A DNA stretch of 64,000 nt from Iris pallida (taxonomy: Eukaryota; Streptophyta; Magnoliopsida; Asparagales; Iridaceae): assembly GCA_029216955.1 (NCBI GenBank), contig JANAVB010042220.1, positions 14,399,904 through 14,463,903 on the forward strand, in the 5' to 3' direction. The stretch's first letter is position 1; every line of letters starts with the position of its first letter. Made by a program: the position numbers and the translations under genes. This document shows positions 1-10,278 of this stretch, in pieces. The notes below the pieces were generated by a model, which was not told the origin of the DNA, ran no database searches, and saw only the letters and a program-made list of their open reading frames with translations.

Positions 1-390
1 AACCACAAATATCTTGCTCCTTTTTTTGTCTTCTTCGTACAGTTTTTCCAGAGACTCCCATATGTCTCTGGCAATAGGTTTTTTACTGTAAGATTCTGCT
101 AGAAAATCCTCCATAGCATTCAGGATAAGCAGCCTACAAATGCTATTCTTCATTCTCCACTTGGCCTGAAGTTTAGTAGCCGCAGCGATTGCAGCAGCAG
201 ACCCAGTATCTGGAACAGTAGGTTCCTCTTCAAGAAGCACGTGATCAATGTCTCTGAGTTGAAGAGTGAGATAAACCTTCCTCTTCCAGACTTGATAATG
301 CTCTCCATCAATCTTTTCTAACTTACAAAAGTCAGTATTGAGGAGTGAAGCATTAAAGTTTTCCACCGTAGTAATATAGCTTTGAGATTG
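1..390 (-). pseudogene. Ty1/Copia gag, N-terminal fragment (runs off the left edge)
   Basis: The minus strand is open from a TAA at 391-393 to the window edge. It encodes a Copia-type gag N-terminus with NFNASLLNTDF near the start, then HYQVWKRKVYL, the usual N-terminal gag signature with a W in a Y-x-x-W context, then LRDIDHVLLEEEPTVPDTGS and LQAKWRMKNSICRLLI, and an IWESLEKLYEED block. In the family this protein forms the virus-like particle that packages element RNA. There is no ATG between the upstream stop and the first conserved residues, so the start codon seems lost, or the real start is shifted. A probable minus-strand LTR lies just upstream at 452-1433, as expected for a 5' LTR followed by gag. 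The family call rests on motif recognition and was not aligned. Confidence 0.65.
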
Positions 391-451
391 TTAAAACCGG
401 GGCACAATTTTTCGATAGAAAACTGAGAAAATGAAACAATTGTAAAAATAA

Positions 452-1433
452 TGTTCCAACACAACACTTCTAAGAAAGTTGCACAAGTATAACGTAGATC
501 TAAGAAGATCTCGTTAGACGATATTACGAGAATCTAAAAAGATTTCGTAATCTACAGCAGCATATAATATACAAGAATCTAAAAAGATTTCGTATCCACA
601 GCAATGAAGAAGATGACAGGCGAAAGATGGAAGATGGCCTGCTGGGATGAATGATCACCGTTGCTCAAAGCTATATTCGCCCCACACGAATAGCTTCCAG
701 GAACCAGCAAGTTCGTCGGAGAACTTTGGAACACTTCTGCTCTTCTGACTCCTCGGATCGTACACGGACTCCCGTGCAAAAGCAACGCTGGTGCAAAGCT
801 TCCCTTCTCTTTCACAGACTCTATTTACTTGTGTTAAGAAACACCTATAAACTTTCGTAACACTCTGAATATATTCTGTCTAGTATCTTGCCTGTGAGAG
901 AGAGAAGACCTTATATAGGCCCGAGTAGCAACTTTCCGGTCAGCACAACATTCGGAACGTGGTAATAACCACTCTGAACGTACAGTAACCGCTCAGATTA
1001 TGCACATGCACGATCTGAAGCAAGTTGTGCCACTCTGGCACCCTGGTCGCGCAACGTGGCAGCACAAGTGGCTCGCACAACGAGCGCAACTAAAGCACAC
1101 TATGCGCCTAGCAACGATGCTGACGTGCTAAGTGCAAAGTGCGCCAACAAAATACCACATTACGCCTCATGAGCCCGAGTCCGTGTCCGAGTCCGAGTAG
1201 CTAAGCCCTAGCTCCCATGGAAATAAATTTCCCAAGAGCAAAAAGCATGAATGCTTTCAATTATTGATTTAGCCTTTTTTTATTAGAAAAATAACCCCAC
1301 ATGGCACACCCATGTGCACCTCCACACCACATGTGCATCTCTAAACTAGAAAAGCTAATATATAGAGATACAAGTCCTTTGGTCTAGCCGATGTGGGACT
1401 AAAATTCACTTTGAAAAAGACCAAAACCCAACA
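452..1433 (-). mobile_element. Probable 5' LTR of the Copia element at the left edge
   Basis: Read on the minus strand this block begins TGTTGGGTTTTGG at 1433 and would end GGAACA at 452, so both termini have the TGTT/AACA form of an LTR. It contains the TCCCACATCGG string often seen near the 5' end of plant LTRs. A TATA box on the minus strand, CCTATATAA at 911-919, lies about 510 bp from the 5' end. The presumed R/U5 part holds two copies of an AGAATCTAAAAAGATTTCGTA unit around 530-590. I could not find a normal methionine-tRNA primer site next to 452, so the inner boundary is uncertain. The sister LTR would lie outside the window. Confidence 0.45.
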
Positions 1434-2624
1434 TAAAAACCGTCCAAAATCGGACCCTTAATCTCGCCAACAATTGGGCCAAAATATATGATAGTTAATG
1501 TTGAGACATTTCAGGTTGAAGTTGTGAATTCAGAAATCTCCTCTTATCTTATGAATAGATTGACCATGGTTAGTCTCGTTGAAAATAATATCAACAAATG
1601 AAGATGACTTGTACTGTCATTTGAGTTTATGACCTTGTCTATTTCCTTTGTATTTTTTGAGCAGTCAAGTATATATGTAATTCATGTAAGAGCATGTATA
1701 AAAATAGATACCATACACTCAAGCTTCTAAAATAATACAATTTGATAAATGCTTTGTCTTCTTTGGTGAGAGTTAATAGTGAACATTAACATAATGTATA
1801 TTCCAATATGAGAGAGTTGCATGGCCTAGTTGAATAGCAATTGATTCTCCTACCGTCGAATAATTGAGGTAGTTTTATTTGTAAAGAGGTACAAATTGTA
1901 TGTTCATATATGATTAAAAATGATTGTTTGCTTAAGTTTTGTACCACGTCAAATGGATTCATGCATGACAGGTGTTGCGTTGCATCCCGAGGGAAACCAG
2001 TCACATGCAAACTAATTTTTGCAGGTCACAATGGATTGCTGGCCCCCGAAAGACTAAAATTAACAATCACAGAATATAGTTGATGATACTTTAGAATTTC
2101 TAAGAAAACAAAAAATAGAATAATGTCTAACTGTCATACAAACTATCATAGACCTGAAATTTTATGTCTAAATAACTTATAAATGCCAACCTGAAGTTGG
2201 TATTTGATAGTTTTATATTTTTTTAAAGTTGAAACCTTATATAAATTAGAAAAATTTAAAGTTTGTACCATAAGTTTGTCCAATCCGTAAGTTGATTACA
2301 GATGTCTGGTTGTGCTCCCAACTATCATAGACCTGGAACTCTATAGACATTTTAATTGATAGTTATAAATTATAATGCTGCTACGCACACCATCCTTAAG
2401 AATATGATATTTTTCTCGAACATCAATACTAGATCGAATGTAGTATCCACAATAGCTGTCTTTGCTCAAATTAATTGAAGGCTCCGTCAAAGCACATTTT
2501 ATCCAACAAATTCATTCACTACTTATAATTCCAGAAGAAATTTACCGAGTTTTAAGAATATAAGGACAAATGAGTATCATATTGAAACTCTAAACGAGTG
2601 AAATAAGGAATATCTATGTGTCTG

Positions 2625-2697
2625 GAGAACCAGAAGTTCATTCTAGAGAATCAAAAGTTTGTCCTAGGGAATCAAAAGTTCGTCCTAGAGAGATTAT
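2625..2697. repeat. Short tandem repeat, unit about 24 bp, about 3 copies
   Basis: Degenerate units of the form AGAATCAAAAGTTTGTCCT follow one another (AGAACCAGAAGTTCATTCT, AGAATCAAAAGTTTGTCCT, GGAATCAAAAGTTCGTCCT). The short ORF across it is a by-product of the repeat. Confidence 0.55.
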
Positions 2698-3237
2698 CCA
2701 GCTATTCACTAGGGATACGCCTTACTCACATTAGGGATGTCAATCACATACTATGTTGGGCCAGAAGCTCAATCCTACGTGTCTATTGTGATCCAGAAGT
2801 CGAATAATCTCATAACTTTTAAACTGTGACATGATCGACTAAGACAACCTAGGACAAAGATGATGATAATTATCAAAACTAATTCATGTTGTCATCTATT
2901 AACAAATGACAGCCAAAACTAATGGTCAATTAGGTTTCCTTAACCTAATTTTTTTTATTTCTAAACCATCAATATTGAATATTATATTTGAATAATAAGT
3001 AGTCCAGTTTTATTTCAAATTGCATTGTTTTGAAGTTATATGGCTTATGTTGGTTTTGTTTGAAACTGTAATCATGTAATCTATGTTTTATGAATTATAA
3101 TATTAGAAATTTCTATGTTTATCTTCTTAGATTATTAAATATTTTAGACATGAGATATTTTTAATATAAATTTACGATCTGTCACTTTGATAAGACTTAA
3201 TTTTTGCAGTTAGAGGCAGATAGGAGGAAGATAAATG

Positions 3238-3352
3238 CCTTGTTCCAGAAGAACGTCATGAATTATCGTTCTTGTAGAACGTCATGAACAGTCGTTCCAA
3301 AAGAATGACGTAAATCATTGTTCCAAAAGAATGTTGTGAATCATTATGGCAT
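3238..3352. repeat. Short tandem repeat, unit about 30 bp, about 4 copies
   Basis: Four degenerate units of the pattern GTTCCAAAAGAACGTCATGAA follow each other, ending 35 bp before the CACTA insertion site. No function is apparent. Confidence 0.5.
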
Positions 3353-3389
3353 ACTTCCACTTTATATAATCTTGACTAAACTAGGAGAA

Positions 3390-3760
3390 CACTACCAAAA
3401 TATAGCATTTTAGCGACAGATATTTAGCGAAGAATGTATTCCGTTGCTAATAGAGACGGACTTCCGACGAAACAGCGATGGTCTTCCGTCGAATTGCAGC
3501 CAATTATTTTTTTAATTTTAAGGGTAAAACTCGGTCGAAAATCCGTCGCTATATCGTCGGATATATAGCGACGGAAAAATAACCCGTCGCTATGTCATCG
3601 CCCACTTGTCAATATTTTGCGGGAAAATGTTAGAAAAATTGGCACAAAAATTTGGCGACCACATAGCGACGGATTATCCGTCGGTAAACTAGCGGGTTAT
3701 AACGACGGCCTGGCGACGGATATATCCATCGCTAACCGTCGCTAAATACTGTACCCTAAC
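3390..3760. repeat. CACTA left terminal and subterminal repeat region
   Basis: TAGCGAC, GTCGCTA and near variants recur in both orientations, for example CCGTCGCTATATCGTCGG next to ATATAGCGACGGA, so adjacent units form small hairpins. Confidence 0.8.
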
Positions 3761-3829
3761 ATAAAACAAACCGGGGGGGGGGGAGATTTTACATTCCCCC
3801 TAAAATTTTCTCTCACCTCTCTCTCTTGC

Positions 3830-4300
3830 GCGCTCTCTCTCTCTCTCTCACTCAGTATGTCTCTCTCTCTCTCTCTTGGTGGTCGAGGGGGGTTGCACTC
3901 CGTGGAAGGAGGGATCGTGGCTACGGGTTGGGAGGGTTTAGGGGAGCGGAGGGAGGGGGGCCAGAGGGAGGGGGGTCGACGGGTGGGGAGGTCGCAGGGG
4001 GGGTGGTAGGGGAGCGGAGGGAGGGGGGCCGGGGGATGTTGGTGGTCGGGGTGGGGGAGGAGGGGGGTTTAGGGTGGGGCGACGGTTGGGGAGGTCGCGG
4101 GGCCGGGGGGTCTTGGCGGTCGGGGGGGGAGGGGAGGGGGGGAGGAGGTAAGGGGCTACGTGGGGGTCGACGGAGGGGGGGAGGGGGTAGGGGAGCGGAG
4201 GGGGGCCGGGCGGTCTTGGTGGTCTGGGGGTGGGGTGGGGTGGAGGAGGGGGGTGGAGGAGGGAAGGGGCTACGTGGGGTCCGCACGCGCGCCCGTTCGA
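3830..4300. repeat. CT-rich then G-rich low-complexity tract inside the CACTA element
   Basis: A (CT)n run at 3831-3877 is followed by about 400 bp dominated by GGGGAGG-like strings on the plus strand. The long glycine/arginine-rich frame on the plus strand and the proline-rich frame on the minus strand here are compositional artefacts. Confidence 0.75.
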
Positions 4301-4359
4301 TCCAACGGTTGAGGACGACGGGCTCCCGATACCCTATATATTTATTTCCCCCCTCTCTC

Positions 4360-4361
<2 letters not shown>

Positions 4362-4415
<54 letters not shown>
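4362..4415. repeat. (AC)n microsatellite
   Basis: An uninterrupted AC repeat of about 54 bp, with shorter CA runs at 4510-4575. Confidence 0.95.
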
Positions 4416-4419
<4 letters not shown>

Positions 4420-4835
4420 ACTCACAATAAGCTGCAATAAACTATATATACACTGTTGTTCTGCAGCCTATCAGCAGTAACTCCCTTACAAATCTCAATG
4501 AACATGCATGCACACACACGCACACACACTAATATGTATACACACACACACTAATATGTATACACACACACACTCAACACTCCCACATACCATCGATACA
4601 CATGCTAATACCAAGTACTCAACATTTCAATTGATACCACACTTTTATGTCTATAAACATCACCCATAAATGACACACTCTCACACACAACACACACTTC
4701 CCTTATCAAGCACAACACCAATGCACTAACACAATCACAAATACCAAATATCAAATACCCCTCTATTCGTACACCAACACCATTATGACACCAACATCTA
4801 AACCATATATATGAAATTGTAATTTTTTTTTTTTG

Positions 4836-5297
<462 letters not shown>

Positions 5298-5882
5298 AGA
5301 TCTAGAATAATATTAAGATACCACTCAATATTCAATTGTGGACACAATAACACAATCACAACTCAAATTGGATACAAAATTTTCTTTGGGAACACGTATC
5401 GAACACTTGATGGTCAAAATTCGTAAATAACACAAATTGAGCATAGAATTTATCATTCATCATGGTAAAAACCTAGATCTACCAAATTAAAGGTTTCTAA
5501 CACCTAGATCTAGCATTAGAAAGTCAATTCCACCTATGGAAGGGTTCCTATGGGTCAATTCAGGTCATGAGGGTTCAATTCGAGTCAATTCCACCTATGG
5601 AAGGGTTCTATGAGTTTAAGAATCGGTATCGGTATCGGTATCGGACTATTTCTATGAGTATCGGTATTGATCGCTTAGGCGTCTAGGCGGTGTATAGGCG
5701 GTAGGCGAACTCTCTCCGGCGCGCACCCGCCTACCGCCGTTTAGAACCTTTCCGATACTGCGAACCTTGGTATAGAGTGAGTATTCTAGAAGAATATATA
5801 TAAGATATCTTAGTAGTAGCTAGGTAAGTGTTAAAAATTAAATTTATTTATGCCAAGTCTTTTGGGCCTATCAAAGTTATAG

Positions 5883-6131
5883 ATGGCTGCTGAGGAGGTA
5901 GTGGTACCTACTGCAGCGATGAAGGTCAAGGAAGAACTTCCTTCTACTATTGAGGAGGAAGTGATTCCTAAATCCGAGATAGTTGTGAAGGAGGAGGTGG
6001 CACCAGAGGGCAGTTGCACCGGGAGTTCCAGTCATCCATCTCCTCTGGATATTGATCTTGCTGGCGTGGATCCTACTTATGCACAGTGGCTGAGGAGGGA
6101 GATCTCTCTGCGCCTACGTAGAGGACAATAA
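5883..6131 (+). CDS. Small acidic ORF carried inside the CACTA element, unknown function
   Basis: This 82-codon frame starts at an ATG directly preceded by an in-frame TAG. The sequence TTATAG before it could equally be a splice acceptor, so this may be a last exon and not a whole gene. The first 50 residues are rich in E, V and K (KEELPSTIEEEV, IVVKEEVAPEG), followed by a serine-rich stretch (GSSSHPSP) and a basic tail WLRREISLRLRRGQ. I do not recognise a domain. It is the only ordered-looking frame in the element interior, so it may be a remnant of an element gene or a captured host fragment. TAA ends it at 6129-6131. Confidence 0.3.
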   Translation: MAAEEVVVPTAAMKVKEELPSTIEEEVIPKSEIVVKEEVAPEGSCTGSSSHPSPLDIDLAGVDPTYAQWLRREISLRLRRGQ

Positions 6132-6184
6132 ATATATATATGATATGTTTTTTGACCGAATTTGTTTTCGGTAGACTTATTTCT

Positions 6185-6415
6185 GGGTTTGACTTGGATG
6201 GTTTACAACTCTTGATATTTTTTATGTTCTAGACATGGTTATTATCTTGACTTGGATGTTTTTGGATGCTATTATCTCTATTATCTAGACTTGGTTATTA
6301 TCTAGACATGGTTTTACAACTCTTGAGGTTTTTGGATGCTATTATGTAGACTTGGATGTTTTACAACTCTTGATGCTATTATCTAGATTTGGATGTTTTT
6401 GGATGCTATTCAACG
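6185..6415. repeat. Degenerate tandem repeat downstream of the CACTA ORF
   Basis: Units containing TTATCTAGACTTGGATGTTTT and ACAACTCTTGATG recur four to five times with variation. They lie between the small ORF and the right subterminal region. Confidence 0.5.
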
Positions 6416-6611
6416 GAGGGTTGCTCCGGGTCTCATTGATGTATGTTAGTTTGTGTGATGTATTTGTGATAGATATTTGTATATTGGTGTGTGATGTATA
6501 TTGGTTTGTTGCTTTGTGTGAGGTGTGATGCATATTATGATGTTTCGATGTTTCGAATGTTGTACGAACAAGGAATGCTTTGTTTTATGTAATTTTTTTC
6601 AAAACTTTTCC

Positions 6612-7173
6612 AGTTAGCGACGAACTTGCGATTACTAAGCGACGGAGGACGACGGTTGAGCGATAAAATATTTCGTCGCTAACTGGAGAATTTCCAGTTA
6701 GCGACGGATGTCGACGGATTAGCGACGGATGTCGATAAGGTTCTGGAAATATAAAGATTTCTAGAACTTAAGCGACGGATATTTTGTCGCTAAACCGTCG
6801 TTCTTCCGTCAAGTATTAGCGACGGCTAGCGATGAATTGCCGACGGATTTTTTGTATCAGAAACTCTCTGATACGCAGTTACCGACATATTATTGACGAA
6901 CTTGTCCGTCGCTAAAAAGTAGTATAAAAACTTTATGATAATTGATTTGACGAAAATCTGTCGGTTAGCCGTCGCTAAATGTAAGATTCTTGTTGATGAC
7001 AATCCGTCGCTAAGCAGTCGAATGACGACAGCTTAGCGACGGACTTGTTTAGCGACGGGCTATTTTCCGACGGATTTTTCAGCCAAATTCCGTCGGTAAT
7101 CCGTCGCTAATTTGATTTGTCGAGGGATTAGCGACGGATATGGCCGTCGCTAATTTGCTGTATATTAGTAGTA
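6612..7173. repeat. CACTA right subterminal and terminal repeat region
   Basis: Repeated AGCGACGGA and CCGTCGCTAA units in both orientations mirror the left end; the last 30 bp form the right terminal inverted repeat. Confidence 0.8.
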
Positions 7174-7176
7174 GAA

Positions 7177-7297
7177 ATTATCCTTTGTATTTTATTGCAA
7201 ATAAATTATTAGATGCTTACTGATGACTTTAATAATACTGTATAAATAGCTACACCTACTATGGGTGTACCTTATTGAATAGAAGTATATATATATA
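7177..7297. other. Short AT-rich stretch between the CACTA element and the LINE
   Basis: The stretch holds a TATA-like TATAAATAG at 7241-7249 and an ATATATATATAAAATAT run just before the GC-rich LINE leader begins. Whether this is LINE promoter or older flanking DNA cannot be told from one copy. Confidence 0.35.
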
Positions 7298-8730
7298 AAA
7301 TATCCCTTGGGAGTGAGGCTCTCCCCTTCACCTTCCTCTACCCCTAGATTCGTTCGACGGTGCCGGCCACCCTGTATCGGGTGGCCCTCTCGGTCTGGTA
7401 GGCCTCCCCCGAGTCCTCTTCCGGCGCTCTCTCGGCTGTGTTGGCGGCGAGCCCCCCCGGTGGTGTGTTCTCTCTTCCCTCCTATTTGGTTTTTCCTCTT
7501 CTTCCGTGTGCTCCTCCAGTCCTACCCCCAGTGAGGTGTCTCTCCTTCCGGCCTCCCCGGCATGTTCGGGTCCTCCCCCGGTGAAGCGGCCCCCGTTTGG
7601 CCACCTCCTTCGTCCTCCCTTGCATGGTCGGTGGATCAGCTGCATCTGCTGGGCCTGGCAGTTTCCCAGCCAGTCCAATCTTCCGTCGACTTGGCCCAGC
7701 TCTCCTCCAGATCTATCCCTGTTACTCCCTCGGCAGGCGTGCCCATCAGCGGTCTCTTCAACCCTTCGGGGATGCAGCCATGCCCTCGGGCGCTGTGTAG
7801 TCGTTTTCCCATGTTTTCAAACCTCTCCTCTGGTCTCATGTCTTTCAGCCTGTCTTCCTCGGGCCCCATGTTTTTTAGCCTGCCAACCTCGTTTGGTGCT
7901 GGACAGCTGCCCCTTGTGCCATCCAGCTTTGCGCTCTCTGCTCCGGTAATAGGAGGCACCCCCTTCTTGGCACTTCCAACTTCTTCATGCCACCTGCCGT
8001 CTGGCTTCTCACCCCTTCCTTCACCTCTCTCGCTCTCTTCTACCCTATGTCGGCTATAGCTGGTCCTGTGCCTTTTGTGGTGGCAGGAGCAGTTCTTTCT
8101 AGTAGAGCTGGGCTCTCTAGTAGCACCGACGATGTTCTTGGTGACACAGCCTCCCTGGCGCCTGCTGTCGTCGTGCGACCGGCTGGTTCTATGGCACTTT
8201 CTGCTGGCTCTCTGGCCCGTGTGCTTCCCGACCAGGATCCTTCCTGCTTCTCTCTGGTCCCTCTGACCAGCGCTCCCCAGCCTTTTCTGGCCGGCGCTCC
8301 TCTGGCGGCTCCCGGTGGCACCTCTCCTTTGTCCGTTGGCACGTCCTCTCCCGCGAGGTTTGCTGATGCTTCGGGCACCCCGATGCCTCTCGTGGGTATG
8401 GCAGTAGTCTCACCTGCGCCATTCGACATTGACACTGACCTGTTCGTGTTCTTCTCTGTGGCGTACCAGGTCTCTGCCCCTCCTTTCCATTCATCTGGTG
8501 GCACTATCCGCCCCTTTTCGGCCGCTTTTGTTGGCCCGTCCTTGGACGGCCTCGTCGGTTGCCCCTCGGGTGGCACGCTCTCAGTGGGTCGTGCTGGCGG
8601 CACAACCTGCCATTATGGTCCCCCTACCTCATTCCTCCTCCCTTTTTCCTCCTCTGCCATGATCCTCTACAATTTTTAGGTCTGTCGCTGCGTCCCCAGC
8701 CCAGGCGCACTTATTGACAGCGACTAATCA
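7298..8730 (+). other. GC/CT-rich LINE leader, possibly including a decayed ORF1 N-terminus
   Basis: The plus strand is strongly pyrimidine-rich and GC-rich, in sharp contrast to both flanks. A 230-codon frame at 7987-8679 is in the same frame as ORF1 but is separated from it by a TAG at 8677-8679 and a TAA near 8725. Its composition (P, S, A, V, L) resembles the low-complexity N-termini of many LINE ORF1 proteins. I cannot tell a decayed N-terminus from an untranslated leader. Confidence 0.4.
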
Positions 8731-10278
8731 TTTGCCCGCGTCATCGGTGGGGTTTACCCCCCCAGCCGTCCCATCCTCCTCCACTTTCCCCCCTCTCGTC
8801 CCCCTGCCTTATTTTATACGGAGTTGCTAAGGCCTGCCCGCAGTGTGAATCACTTCCCTCCATCCAAGGAGATTGAGCTCCCGGATATCGAATACCCTGT
8901 CCCGTTAGGGAGTCGGGCGATTCGGGTCCCCTTCACCTTCGATGAAATTTCTTCTTTGTCTGCCACATTCTCTCAGACTTTTGTCCTTACATTCTCTAAC
9001 GGTTACCCGAAGCTCTCCAGAGTGCAGGAAGTGATCGTCGGATGGGGCCTAACATCCGAATACAAGGTCGCGCCTATGGACCCTAAACACTTGTTCCTTC
9101 ATCTTTCTTCTGAGAACGACTACCAGAGGGTTTGGACTAGAGGCACAGGGAGGATCGACGCCCACAGCATAAAAATGGTTAAATGGACCCCAGAATTCAA
9201 TACCAAAGAAGACTCGACGATCGTCTCGGCCTGGGTCACCCTACCCAACTTACCCCTTATCTATTTTGCCTCCGTAGCCTTGAAGAGAATCGCAAACTCT
9301 TTCGGGACTTTCATGGCCATGGCTGAAGAAACGCGTAACCTCTCTAGGGGTAATTATGCCAAAATTTGCTTGGAACTGGATTTGTCGAAGGACCTGCCCA
9401 ACCATATCCAGATAGAGCTTGGAAATAAGACGCACACTCAACAAATTGTTTATGATAACAACATCATCTTCTGCAAGTACTACCACATGAGAGGTCACTC
9501 TACGGTGCACTGCTACAGGGCGCACCCAGAGTTGAAGAAGAAAGTGCCCCGAAAGGCAGACAACACCCTGCAAACTAATCAAACACACCAATCTTCGATC
9601 CTACCTCTATCTAACTCCCACATCCGATTTGAAGCCAACGACGGAGTACCACGCTCTCAATCCCCCGCCTCTCCGAACGGAGCTATTGTTCCCTACAAAT
9701 CCCAAACAATCAACCTTACAAACAAATTCGACATCCTAGCATCTTCCCTATCTGATGCCTCACATGAGACCTCCATCCCTGATGTCCTAACAGGGGCCCT
9801 CAATCGGGCAGAGACTTTTGAGAACACAGCAGACACCAACAGGGAGGATCAACAGTCACTGGAGAACCAATCGGTACCCACTAGCAAAGAGGACCCCCCA
9901 AACCTCGACCCAACTACTACTGCCACTGCTACCCCTACAACCCATAATGTAGTGATCATTCATGCAGACGCTTTGGCCAACATTGGCCAAGCACCGGTGG
10001 TCAGGTTACAACAGGCTATGGATGCTGGACTCACCAGCTCGAACTATCACTTTGGAGCATTAACAGAAATAGAGGAAGAGGTCTATATACACCTGACAGA
10101 GGAATCAGTTGACCTTAATAAAGATACTGTCACCTCGAAGGATAGAAAAGAGGCAATCACCACCAAAATATCCAAAAAATAAGAAGAAGAAGAAGAGTGA
10201 TAAAGAGCTCACGGCCATGACCACCAGGTCAGCCATGAAACTCAATAAATCCCCTCTCCACAACAACCTCAATGCTTA
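8731..10278 (+). pseudogene. LINE ORF1 (gag-like, DUF4283-like domain plus zinc knuckle)
   Basis: ORF1 proteins of plant LINEs bind the element RNA. The frame is open from 8731 through SYTELLRP-like sequence, with a DUF4283-like region at about 8950-9420 (TFSNGYPKLSRVQEVIVGWGL, then VSAWVTLPNLPL). A zinc knuckle CKYYHMRGHSTVHC lies near 9471, where the second cysteine is a tyrosine, so metal binding is probably impaired. No ATG sits near the 5' end of the open stretch, so the true start is upstream or lost. The annotated frame stops at 10182, but a +1 shift there continues a lysine-rich tail (KKKKKSDKELTAMTTRSAM) to a TAA at 10276-10278. That tail overlaps the ORF2 ATG, which suggests a frameshift in an originally longer ORF1. 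Confidence 0.72.

Larger units (their letters stand above)
1434..3386. other. AT-rich unassigned DNA
   Basis: I see no coding region with recognisable homology. Short dispersed duplications are present: AACTATCATAGACCTG occurs near 2143 and again near 2320. Two small tandem repeats are listed separately. This stretch and 7177-7297 together were the target into which the CACTA element inserted. Confidence 0.5.

Noticed and set aside
1..30. Frameshift in the Copia gag fragment near the left edge (a run of seven T on the plus strand)
   Set aside because: Both the observed frame (RSKIFVV) and a shifted one look plausible for this gag family, and too little sequence remains to decide.
3826..4440. 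204-codon Gly/Arg-rich plus-strand frame and its Pro-rich minus-strand partner
   Set aside because: Both are products of a G-rich low-complexity tract and a CA microsatellite; no domain or codon structure.
5590..5760. GGTATC repeat and GGCGTCTAGGCGG-type GC-rich patch as a separate small transposon
   Set aside because: Clear terminal repeats or target duplications were not found; treated as interior of the CACTA element.
7328..8603. Long minus-strand frames across the GC-rich LINE leader
   Set aside because: Several overlapping frames on both strands are open because of high GC content; none resembles a known protein.
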